14,654 bases of DNA from the NCBI GenBank assembly GCA_030018645.1, contig JASEHX010000023.1:1-14654 (forward strand), written 5' to 3'. Origin of the DNA: Candidatus Margulisiibacteriota bacterium (lineage in GTDB: Bacteria; Margulisbacteria; WOR-1; O2-12-FULL-45-9). This document shows positions 1 through 6,373 of this stretch, one piece after another (position 1 is the first letter of the stretch; each line of letters opens with the position of its first letter). Both the position numbers and the translations under genes were made by a program. The notes under the pieces are model-generated. The model ran no database searches and had not been told where the DNA came from. It saw only the letters and a list, made by a program, of their open reading frames with translations.

Positions 1-157
1 CTTCTTTGATTGCCTCTTCCCTTTCCTTTTCGGTCATATAGGTCTTTTGCTTTTCGGCAAACTTTTCTTTTTCTTTTTTTTCCTTAATTTCCCTTACTTT
101 CAGGACCGATTGCAGATCGTAATCAAATTTTTTGCCGGCTTTGGGTTCTTTGGCCAT
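1..157 (-). CDS. fliJ: FliJ, flagellar export chaperone/ATPase stalk (N-terminal part, cut by window edge)
   Basis: Reading back from the ATG at 157 gives 52 codons with no stop before the window edge. The protein begins MAKEPKAGKKFDYDLQSVLK and continues as a run very rich in Lys and Glu, as expected for the coiled-coil FliJ family; the F-x-Y-x-L-x-x-V-L pattern with a following R-E is the usual FliJ start. FliJ is the central stalk of the FliI hexamer and links it to FlhA during export in the cytoplasm. Its ATG overlaps the fliI stop by one base (TAATG), so it is probably translationally coupled to fliI. The order fliH-fliI-fliJ supports the call. The C-terminal part lies outside the window, so total length and integrity cannot be judged. 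Confidence 0.85.
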   Translation of the reverse strand, partial: MAKEPKAGKKFDYDLQSVLKVREIKEKKEKEKFAEKQKTYMTEKEREEAIKE

Positions 158-1467
158 TATTTAAATATTCCTATCATGCGGCTGACTGTTTCCTCAAATT
201 TAATCTTTTCAAAAGTGCCTTGTTTTAGGAAATTATTGACCTGCTCGATTTTTGAGATGGCATAATCTATTTTAGGGTTGCTGCCTTTAACATATGCTCC
301 GATGTTGATTAAATCTTCCGCCTCATCGTAGCGCGCCAAAACTTCGCGCAGTTTTGCCGCGGCCGCCTTTTGTTCGTTGCCCGTCAAGTTGGTCATCAAA
401 CGCGAAACGCTTTGCGGGATATCAATGGCGGGATAATGGTTCCGGGCGGCAAGGGCGCGGGATAAAACAATGTGGCCGTCCAGGATCGAGCGGGAATGGT
501 CGGCAATCGGCTCATTGAAATCATCACCTTCAACTAGAATTGTATAGAAAGCCGTAATGGTCCCCACGACCGAAGTTCCTGACCTTTCCATTAACCGCGG
601 CAATAAAGCAAATACCGACGGAGTATACCCCTTGGTGGTTGGCGGTTCGCCGGCGGCAAGTCCAATTTCCCTTTGCGCCATGGCAAAACGAGTTACCGAA
701 TCCATCATCAAAATAACCATCTTGGCCTGGTTGCGAAAATATTCAGCAATCGCGGTGGCTACAAAAGCGGCTTTTAAGCGGATGAGGGGAGGCTGGTCGG
801 AAGTAGCGACGACTACCACTGATTTTTTGAGCCCCTCTTCACCCAAGGATTCTTCAATAAAATCACGCACTTCCCTGCCCCGTTCGCCGACCAGCGCAAT
901 GACGTTAACATCGGCTTCGGCATTGCGGGCAATCATTCCCATGACGGTGGATTTTCCCACCCCCGAACCAGCAAATATACCAATACGCTGTCCCCTGCCA
1001 ACCGTTAGTAAACCATCAATCGCCCGAACCCCTACTTTTAATATTTCAGTTACCCGGGGACGTTTTACCGGATCGGGAGGATCAGCATCCAGCGGGCAAT
1101 CGATTTGCGCCTCAATCGGCCCCTTGCCGTCGATTGGCTCCCCCAATCCATTGAGAACTCTGCCTAAAACGGCATTGTTTACTTTAACCGTCAGCGGTTT
1201 CCCGGCCGCAGTTACTTGCGCCCCGGGAGAAATGCCGGCGGTTGAACCAAGAGGCATAAGCAATACCCGATTTTCACGAAAACCAACCACTTCGGCGTAG
1301 GATTCGCGATTTTCTTTGTCGATGCGGATAGAACACAAGTCGCCGACAGAGACCCCGCCGACCTGGGCTTCGATAATTAGTCCGACAACTTGGATAACTT
1401 TACCGATGACTTTTACCAGGTCAGCGCGCAAGACCGCGCGGTGGTACTTATCAAAGTCAATGTTCAT
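157..1467 (-). CDS. fliI: FliI, flagellum-specific export ATPase
   Basis: A 436-residue protein of normal FliI length. It has the F1-beta-like ATPase core: Walker A AGSGVGKST at about residues 166-174, the conserved ALVGERGREVRDFIEE segment at about 191-206, Walker B VILMMDS at about 251-257, and the FliI/YscN segment with GEPPTTKGYTPSVFALLPRL at about 273-291. The N-terminal beta-barrel domain (1-100) and the C-terminal helical domain are intact. FliI hydrolyses ATP at the base of the flagellar type III export gate. I chose the ATG at 1467; a longer TTG start at 1497 in the same frame would add ten basic residues (including KRPSRKPSK) and lengthen the overlap with fliH. With the ATG, the overlap with the fliH stop is 11 bases. 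The Shine-Dalgarno match is weak (GAG), so coupling to fliH is likely. Confidence 0.97.
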   Translation of the reverse strand: MNIDFDKYHRAVLRADLVKVIGKVIQVVGLIIEAQVGGVSVGDLCSIRIDKENRESYAEVVGFRENRVLLMPLGSTAGISPGAQVTAAGKPLTVKVNNAVLGRVLNGLGEPIDGKGPIEAQIDCPLDADPPDPVKRPRVTEILKVGVRAIDGLLTVGRGQRIGIFAGSGVGKSTVMGMIARNAEADVNVIALVGERGREVRDFIEESLGEEGLKKSVVVVATSDQPPLIRLKAAFVATAIAEYFRNQAKMVILMMDSVTRFAMAQREIGLAAGEPPTTKGYTPSVFALLPRLMERSGTSVVGTITAFYTILVEGDDFNEPIADHSRSILDGHIVLSRALAARNHYPAIDIPQSVSRLMTNLTGNEQKAAAAKLREVLARYDEAEDLINIGAYVKGSNPKIDYAISKIEQVNNFLKQGTFEKIKFEETVSRMIGIFK

Positions 1468-2140
1468 CTTGCTCGGTTTTCTTGAGGGCCTCTTCAATTG
1501 ATTTTATCTTGGTGGAAATGCGCGAATCAATAAAACCAAGGTTGGTCTCTACCAGGCACCCGCCGGCTTCAACATTGGGGTCTTCAATAATGGAAAAACT
1601 CTTTACCCCGTCCAGCAATCCGGCCAGCCGGTCCTTGTATCTTTTTAAATGTTCGGCGTCATCGTGATTTACTCTGACAATAATCTGCTCGCGGTCCGAA
1701 ACTCGGGAAATTGCTTCAGCTACTATATTCAAGCATACATCGCGATGCAGTGACACTTCGGATCGTATGATTTGCTCGGCGACTTTAAGTGATAAGCGCA
1801 AAATTTCGCTTTCGGCGTCTTTTATGATCTGCTTCCTTTCATTGACCGCCCGATTTAGTGTCCCTAGTGCTTCTTTGATCTTTTCGGCGGCTTCTGCTTT
1901 CCCTTCTTCCCGGCCTTCGGCCACCGCCTCCGAGCGGATGGCATCGGCTTCCCCTTCAGCCGCTTCAATGATCTTTTGCGCCTCGCTTTTCACGGCAGGA
2001 ATGTCTTGCTGGGCAGGGAGAATATTAACTGCGCTTGGCTTGGGAATGGCCAGCGGCTTTTTTACCGGAGGGGCAATCTCCTTTTTCTTTATTTCAATAA
2101 AACCGGTCTCTTCAATGCGGTTGCGTTTGATCAATCCCAT
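1457..2140 (-). CDS. fliH: FliH, regulator of the flagellar export ATPase
   Basis: 227 residues. After a variable N-terminal part rich in Lys, Pro and Ile (1-55), there is a long Glu/Ala helix with the family's glycine-repeat pattern A-x3-G-x3-G-x3-A at residues 72-84, then an amphipathic helix and a conserved C-terminal FliH/YscL domain. That domain contains GGCLVETNLGFIDSRISTKI at about 193-212, which matches the usual 'GGC-x-[IV]-E-[ST]-x-x-G-x-[IV]-D' block. FliH dimers bind the FliI N-terminus, hold it inactive and bring it to the C ring and export gate. The ATG at 2140 lies 3 bases after the stop of the short fliG gene. No strong Shine-Dalgarno sequence is visible (AAAGG is about 14 bases away), which fits coupled translation. 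Since FliH also docks to FliN in other systems, its presence argues that C-ring components exist elsewhere. Confidence 0.93.
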   Translation of the reverse strand: MGLIKRNRIEETGFIEIKKKEIAPPVKKPLAIPKPSAVNILPAQQDIPAVKSEAQKIIEAAEGEADAIRSEAVAEGREEGKAEAAEKIKEALGTLNRAVNERKQIIKDAESEILRLSLKVAEQIIRSEVSLHRDVCLNIVAEAISRVSDREQIIVRVNHDDAEHLKRYKDRLAGLLDGVKSFSIIEDPNVEAGGCLVETNLGFIDSRISTKIKSIEEALKKTEQDEH

Positions 2141-2143
2141 AAT

Positions 2144-2605
2144 TTATTTAAATAACCTTTCGGCAAAAAGGGACTTGAGCTTCTCGCTGATCAAAGGAGA
2201 CAAAGAATTGGTTTTTAATGAAGCGATTAATTCTTCGATGATGGTTTTATCGCGGGTCATGCCAGCCAGTGCGTCATATCTTTCTTCTTCTCCCATTATT
2301 GACAATAAGTAAGCGATCATCTGCGGCCTTTCGTACATTAATATTGAATATGATTTTCGGGGTGCGGCGGGCCTTGGCCTGGCTCCCAAAACCGGGGGAC
2401 GACTGCTTTCCGGCAGGGCAAAAAAGCTCTTGAATTCCGATAACACTTCGGATAACGCTTCAGGGGAAGGCGAAGGCAAATGATTGACCCCGGCCGCGAT
2501 CAGGTCGGCCACTTCATTGGGAAGGTAGCGCAGGATGCGGCCGGCCGTTTCGGCCCCCAAAATTGACAAAAAGATCGTTGCTTTTTCTCTGCCGGTTAAT
2601 ACCAT
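2144..2605 (-). CDS. fliG: Short FliG (N and middle domains only, no torque domain)
   Basis: 153 residues from the ATG at 2605, against roughly 330-350 for ordinary FliG. Residues 1-62 match FliG_N, the FliF-binding part (LTGREKATIFLSILG, then the ILRYLPNEVADLI helix). After a Pro/Arg-rich linker (64-84), residues 86-150 match the middle domain: ERPQMIAYLLSIM corresponds to the family's EHPQxIAxxLS motif and the later LSPLISEKLKSLF to the VSP-x-L helix. The protein then stops; the C-terminal domain whose charged helix meets MotA and drives rotation is missing. The next gene, fliH, starts 3 bases on, so there is no room for a frameshifted remnant. A TTG at 2623 in the same frame would add six residues and overlap fliF; the ATG follows the fliF stop after 2 bases. 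It sits in the normal place between fliF and fliH. It may be a partner of a separate full FliG or half of a split FliG. Confidence 0.85.
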   Translation of the reverse strand: MVLTGREKATIFLSILGAETAGRILRYLPNEVADLIAAGVNHLPSPSPEALSEVLSEFKSFFALPESSRPPVLGARPRPAAPRKSYSILMYERPQMIAYLLSIMGEEERYDALAGMTRDKTIIEELIASLKTNSLSPLISEKLKSLFAERLFK

Positions 2606-2607
2606 AA

Positions 2608-4119
2608 TTATTCGGTTAACCAAGAACGCAATAGTTCGGCGATCCGTTCCGGGTTGCTTTCTGCCATACCTCGGATATTTTCAATCATTGACGGTTTTGC
2701 AGCCGGAGCCGCCGGCGCTGCTGCCGGCGTTTGTGCCTTAGCGCTCCCGCTAAAAGGCGGCATAACATTTTTTTTGCCGCTGCCCCGTCTCAAGATTAAG
2801 ATGATTATTACGATAACAAAAACTATTCCCAGCACCCAGAAAAGATAGATGGGTACCCCAAACCAGAGATTTTGCTTTTCAAAAAGAGTTTGCAGCTGCT
2901 TCTTTTCAGCTTCAATGGGCGGCGTAGCTAAATGGAACGGCACTTTTTGAATAATGATCCTATCCCCGCGCTGTTTGTTATAGCTAATCGCGGCGGCAAC
3001 TGATTTAAAAGTAGTGCTCTTTAATTGTTTATTAACATCCACCCGATTATCAATAAGAATGATAGCGCTGGTTTTCTTTACTTTTAAGTCGCTAAGTTCG
3101 TATTCGGTTGATGTTGGCGGCTTTTTTAATTCGGCATTAACCTTCACAATAATGCTGTTGATGGGATAAAAGCGGTTTAATACTTCTTGGGCCTTCCCGG
3201 CTAAGTCGGCCTCTAATTCTTTTTTTGCATGCAGTTTCAATTTCTTCTTTTCTTCGACGGACAGTTTGGCGTAAGGAATGGGGCCGAACTCAATTGTCTT
3301 GGGTATTGTGGTTGTAGTTGTAGAAGTGGAAGCAGGAGCCGGTTTAATTGTTTTGGTGGTAGTAGTGCCTGGAGCCGCTTCTGTAGAAATGATTATCTGT
3401 GAAACAGCTTGCTGCGGTAGCGGCGCTGGCGGCAGGGCTTCAATTTCGGCCCGTACAACCGGCTTGGTGTTCAATATCCGGCCGGTATTATCAACTATCG
3501 TCACATTTTCCGGCTGGAGATTTTCGACACTGCTGGCTACCAGATGGATAATCCCGTTAATCTTTTCACTGGATAATTCTGCTCCCGGTTTCAACTTTAA
3601 CAACACCGATGCGGTAACCGGCGCTTTGTTCTCTTCAAACAAATTGGTTTCAGGGATAACAATCTGTACCCGCGCATCATCAATGGCCTGCAGACGCAGA
3701 ATGGTGCGGGAAAGCTCACCCGAAATGGCCCGGATTAATTGTATCCGCCGGTCAAAATCGGTGGCGCCCAGTTTTGATTCATCGAAAATTTCCCAGCCCA
3801 CTACCCCGCCAGCCGGTAAATTCTTCTCGGCTAAACCTAATCTTGCCTGGTCGGCCTTGTCTTTTGGTACGGCAATTGCCCGCCCTTGGTCCTTAATTTC
3901 ATAGGAGACATTCAGTTCTTTTAACCTGGCAACAACACTGGCGGCATCCTTTAAATCTAAATTGGTATAAATGGTCGTAAATCCAGTGCCGGAGCCGCGC
4001 ACCATAGGAACACAGCCGCGCAAAAGGAAAAAGAATACCGCCACCACCATCACCGCCACTACCCCGCCTAGAAGCAGTAAGCGCCTAAAATCAAATCCGG
4101 CCGGTACCGGTTCTGCCAT
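2608..4119 (-). CDS. fliF: FliF, flagellar MS-ring protein
   Basis: 503 residues, slightly short for FliF. The N-terminal membrane helix is at about 14-34; the YscJ/FliF ring-building domains follow at about 46-215 with strongly conserved stretches (YTNLDLKDAASVVARLKELN, GVVGWEIFDESKLGATDF, HLVASSVENLQPENVTIVD). A Pro/Ala/Thr-rich low-complexity linker lies at about 228-275, including a run of five Thr. The second membrane helix is at about 419-443. The tail (476-503) contains ESNPERIAELLRSWL, the conserved helix that binds FliG_N, so FliF-FliG docking looks intact. FliF forms the inner-membrane platform on which the export gate, rod and C ring assemble. The ATG at 4119 has a good Shine-Dalgarno sequence (AGGAGA, 9 bases before it). 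It is 23 bases downstream of the fliE stop. Confidence 0.97.
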   Translation of the reverse strand: MAEPVPAGFDFRRLLLLGGVVAVMVVAVFFFLLRGCVPMVRGSGTGFTTIYTNLDLKDAASVVARLKELNVSYEIKDQGRAIAVPKDKADQARLGLAEKNLPAGGVVGWEIFDESKLGATDFDRRIQLIRAISGELSRTILRLQAIDDARVQIVIPETNLFEENKAPVTASVLLKLKPGAELSSEKINGIIHLVASSVENLQPENVTIVDNTGRILNTKPVVRAEIEALPPAPLPQQAVSQIIISTEAAPGTTTTKTIKPAPASTSTTTTTIPKTIEFGPIPYAKLSVEEKKKLKLHAKKELEADLAGKAQEVLNRFYPINSIIVKVNAELKKPPTSTEYELSDLKVKKTSAIILIDNRVDVNKQLKSTTFKSVAAAISYNKQRGDRIIIQKVPFHLATPPIEAEKKQLQTLFEKQNLWFGVPIYLFWVLGIVFVIVIIILILRRGSGKKNVMPPFSGSAKAQTPAAAPAAPAAKPSMIENIRGMAESNPERIAELLRSWLTE

Positions 4120-4142
4120 TATTGTGTGTCTCCTACATCAAA

Positions 4143-4514
4143 CTAAATCTGGATCTGTAATACTTCCTTGAAACTGGTAACCGCTGTATTGATCGAAGTT
4201 ACCGCAAATTGTACGAGAATATTGGCTTTGGATTGGGCAATCATAACCTCGTGTAATTCAGCCTGCCCCGCCCTAAATTTTTGGATCAGCTGGTCGGCAT
4301 GCATTTCGGCCTGGCTTACGTTATTAAGCGAATCAACCGCCCGTGACAGTAAGTCTTCAAAGGCGTTTGCCGAAAGGCCGGAAGCGGGTGTCTTGATGCC
4401 AATATCAACCGATGGAGAAGCAATGGCGCCCTCCGGCGCTTGCGCTAAAAAATCGTCATTAAGTATTTGCGCCAGCTTTAATTCCGCATTAACCGGGCTG
4501 ATTTTTTCTGCCAT
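4143..4514 (-). CDS. fliE: FliE, MS ring-rod junction protein
   Basis: 123 residues, a little longer than the usual ~100 because of an N-terminal extension (residues 1-50). The C-terminal half holds the FliE pattern: FEDLLSRAVDSLNNVSQAE, then LHEVMIAQSKANILVQFAV at about 86-104 (family: LHDVMIAxxKAxxxLQ), and a terminal helix ending KEVLQIQI, where the family ends with EIM-x-MQV. FliE connects the FliF ring to the proximal rod and is an early export substrate. The ATG at 4514 has a strong Shine-Dalgarno sequence (GGAGG, 5 bases before it). It follows flgC closely, as in many flgB-flgC-fliE-fliF operons. Confidence 0.93.
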   Translation of the reverse strand: MAEKISPVNAELKLAQILNDDFLAQAPEGAIASPSVDIGIKTPASGLSANAFEDLLSRAVDSLNNVSQAEMHADQLIQKFRAGQAELHEVMIAQSKANILVQFAVTSINTAVTSFKEVLQIQI

Positions 4515-4528
4515 TTATTCCTCCATGG

Positions 4529-4969
4529 TTACTGCAGGGTCAATGTGTCTTGGATCATTTTCTTAGAAGCATTAAAAGTCGATATATTAGCATTGTACAG
4601 CTGTGACGACGCTATTTTGTCAACCAATTCTTTTGACAAATCAACATTGGGGTATGAAACATATCCGTTAGTATTAGCGTCGGGATGGGAAGGATCGTAA
4701 ACCATGCGGAAAGCGGTTTTATCCTGGACGACTTCGGTAATTTCTACGCCGCCGCTTTCCTTGGCAACCAGGCTGCTTTCGGCAATAGATAATTCATCGG
4801 CAAAAGAGAGCGCTTTTGCCTGCCGCATCGGCACCAGGCGGCGGTAAGGTTCACCATACAATGTCCGGGTCGTGTTGATGTTGGCGATATTGGAGGCGAT
4901 GTATTGCTGGGCTATTATTTCGGCATCCATGCCGGATCGGCTGATTTCCATTGCCCGATAAAGTCCCAT
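4529..4969 (-). CDS. flgC: FlgC, proximal rod protein
   Basis: 146 residues, normal for FlgC. The N-terminal rod/hook motif is present: MEISRSGMDAEIIAQQYIAS followed by NIANINTTRT at about 28-37 (family: NxANxxTT). The mid-region has the FlgC-specific sequence YDPSHPDANTNGYVSYPNVD (91-110), and the C-terminal helix (STFNASKKMIQDTLTL) matches the flagellar-rod C-terminal domain. The product is secreted through the flagellar export gate and polymerises in the periplasmic rod. The ATG at 4969 has an excellent Shine-Dalgarno sequence (AAGGAGGT, 9 bases before it) that straddles the flgB stop region; the gap to flgB is 7 bases. Confidence 0.96.
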   Translation of the reverse strand: MGLYRAMEISRSGMDAEIIAQQYIASNIANINTTRTLYGEPYRRLVPMRQAKALSFADELSIAESSLVAKESGGVEITEVVQDKTAFRMVYDPSHPDANTNGYVSYPNVDLSKELVDKIASSQLYNANISTFNASKKMIQDTLTLQ

Positions 4970-4976
4970 TTATGGT

Positions 4977-5285
4977 TTACCTCCTTCCCTGCGTGGCAAT
5001 AGTCCGTAAAGTATTGAATTTCGACGCCATCATCTTAACATAACTGGAATATTCGAGCGAGTTTTTAGCCAAATCAGCCAGCTCGTCCTCTAATATTATT
5101 TTAGTGTTTTTCTCCCTTTCAACTGCCTGCATCAATTCTTCGTCAAAGGTCAGCGCCTTGTAATTGGGCGTATTGGCATTGGCAATGTTATTCGCAATCA
5201 CTTCCTGCCGGCGGGTCAATATTTCCATGGCTTTTTCTACGGTATCAATTGGTTCGCCGAACATTTCTATTTTGTTATCAACCAT
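4977..5285 (-). CDS. flgB: FlgB, proximal rod protein (short form)
   Basis: 102 residues, shorter than the usual 115-140; the variable middle is reduced. The N-terminal motif RRQEVIANNIANANTPNYKA (25-44) is almost perfect for a rod protein (NNxANxxTPxYK). The C-terminal helix DLAKNSLEYSSYVKMMASKF (71-90), then NTLRTIA, is the FlgB form of the C-terminal rod domain. FlgB builds the most membrane-proximal rod together with FlgC and FliE. The ATG at 5285 overlaps the stop of the sigma factor gene by 8 bases and has AGGA 6 bases upstream. Placement directly before flgC and fliE supports the call. Confidence 0.95.
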   Translation of the reverse strand: MVDNKIEMFGEPIDTVEKAMEILTRRQEVIANNIANANTPNYKALTFDEELMQAVEREKNTKIILEDELADLAKNSLEYSSYVKMMASKFNTLRTIATQGRR

Positions 5286-5997
5286 GTTTAATCCTGCTTT
5301 TGATGATATTAATCGATTTTGCGATTAACCGGCATACTTTTGGCCGGGATAACTTCAGTTGTCTTGCAATGGTGCGCTGGTTAATCCCTCTTGAAAAGAA
5401 TAATTCAACCACCCTTTTTTGTAAAGGGGGTAAATTTTGGACCACACTGCGGATCCGCATTTTTAATTCGTCAAATTCGGCTTCTGAATCAGGAGTGGTT
5501 TCGCCCGGCACGGCCGCTTCAATGCCGACCGAGGACATTTCTTCAATAGACAACAAATACATGAGGGCTGAAGCCGATACGATTTTTTTGATCCTTTTTA
5601 TGGCGGACTTAAATTCATCTTCCGTCAATTCTTTCTTTTCCAATAACTCCTCCTCTTCTTTTTCCTTCTTGCTGACGACGGCTTTTACGCCCTTTTTGGC
5701 CAAATCGCGCACCATGACCTGAACACGATAAGGCACCGGACTGTAATTTTTTAATCCGTCAAGGATTTCGCCGCGAACGCGGTAAGAAGCGTAAGTTTCA
5801 AATTTTACTCCGCGATGGGGGTCAAAATTATCGGCGGCTTTCATCAACCCCACTGTGCCGTCAGAGACCAGATCATCATATTCGATATTAGGAGGAAGAC
5901 CTTTGCCTGAAACCATGGAAGCAATCGAATGGACCAGCGGCATATAGGACTCCAGCGCCTGGGGCAGTACTTTCCGTTTCTTCTTGGCTTTAATCAT
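5278..5997 (-). CDS. fliA: FliA/WhiG-type sigma factor (sigma-28 family), divergent
   Basis: 239 residues from the ATG at 5997 (a TTG at 6003 would add two). Region 2 is clear: YMPLVHSIASMVSGKGLPP, then the DDLVSDGTVGLMKAADNFDP core-binding helix (41-60) and GVKFETYASYRVRGEILDGL (63-82). Region 2.4 reads NYSPVPYRVQ at 84-93, where ordinary FliA has DWVPRSVR. A Lys/Glu-rich stretch (100-130) stands in region 3, and region 4 has a helix-turn-helix at about 205-230 (QRTIARQLKLSRPKVCRLIA). The family directs RNA polymerase to late flagellar promoters. No anti-sigma FlgM is seen here. Its position inside the rod/ring operon, overlapping flgJ and flgB by 8 bases each, suggests expression with the basal body. 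Assignment to the family is firm; the exact promoter specificity is uncertain. Confidence 0.92.
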   Translation of the reverse strand: MIKAKKKRKVLPQALESYMPLVHSIASMVSGKGLPPNIEYDDLVSDGTVGLMKAADNFDPHRGVKFETYASYRVRGEILDGLKNYSPVPYRVQVMVRDLAKKGVKAVVSKKEKEEEELLEKKELTEDEFKSAIKRIKKIVSASALMYLLSIEEMSSVGIEAAVPGETTPDSEAEFDELKMRIRSVVQNLPPLQKRVVELFFSRGINQRTIARQLKLSRPKVCRLIAKSINIIKSRIKHG

Positions 5998-6373
5998 TGC
6001 CAATCAGATCGCTCCCTTCATCTTCTTGATTAGTCGATAAAGCCGCGGTCTGTTTTTGGGTGGTTGGATTAATTGAACTAGAAAGCAAACTGTCCAGCAA
6101 GTCGCCGGACAAGGCCTTATTTTTTACCAATTCTTCGGATAATTGGTTGAGCATAATGTCTGACCCGTACGTGGCAGTTAAACTATTATTATCTTCATCG
6201 GTTAATCCCATTTTTGACGGTTTGAAAGCATGCTTTAACAGCTCTTTATAAAAGATGGCTAAAAATTCTTCCTGCACTTTTTGCCGGACCTGTATGTCAC
6301 TAGCCGCCGCTGATTTGTATTTCTGTAAAGCTAAAAGGGCATCGGTATTATTGGCATTGATCCCTTCAAACAT
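5990..6373 (-). CDS. flgJ: FlgJ-like rod-binding protein, no muramidase domain
   Basis: 127 residues consisting of the rod-binding domain only. The pattern VQEEFLAIFYKELLKHAF (33-50) and the following YGSDIMLNQLSEELVKNKAL segment (69-88) match the N-terminal part of FlgJ (FExxFxxxLLxxM ... YxxMxxxQLAxxIA). The C-terminal 35 residues are polar and low in complexity (Ser, Thr, Gln, Asp). The C-terminal glucosaminidase domain of enterobacterial FlgJ is missing, as in many other phyla, so a separate peptidoglycan hydrolase must open the wall for the rod. The ATG overlaps the flgI stop by one base (TAATG) and has the Shine-Dalgarno sequence GAGGTG 5 bases upstream. Position directly after flgI supports the call. 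Confidence 0.85.
   Translation of the reverse strand: MFEGINANNTDALLALQKYKSAAASDIQVRQKVQEEFLAIFYKELLKHAFKPSKMGLTDEDNNSLTATYGSDIMLNQLSEELVKNKALSGDLLDSLLSSSINPTTQKQTAALSTNQEDEGSDLIGND

Noticed and set aside
557..1300. Long open frame (247 codons) on the plus strand opposite fliI
   Set aside because: It lies wholly antisense to the conserved fliI ATPase core, and its translation is a Ser/Thr/Pro-rich string with no recognisable domain; an antisense shadow.
1468..1497. Longer fliI start at the TTG at 1497
   Set aside because: It would add ten basic residues absent from the family and increase the overlap with fliH to 41 bases; the ATG at 1467 gives the usual N-terminus.
5828..5835. GCCGATAA on the minus strand, identical to the sigma-28 -10 element
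   Set aside because: It codes for Ala-Asp-Asn in region 2 of the sigma factor itself, and no TAAA element is found about 15 bases upstream.
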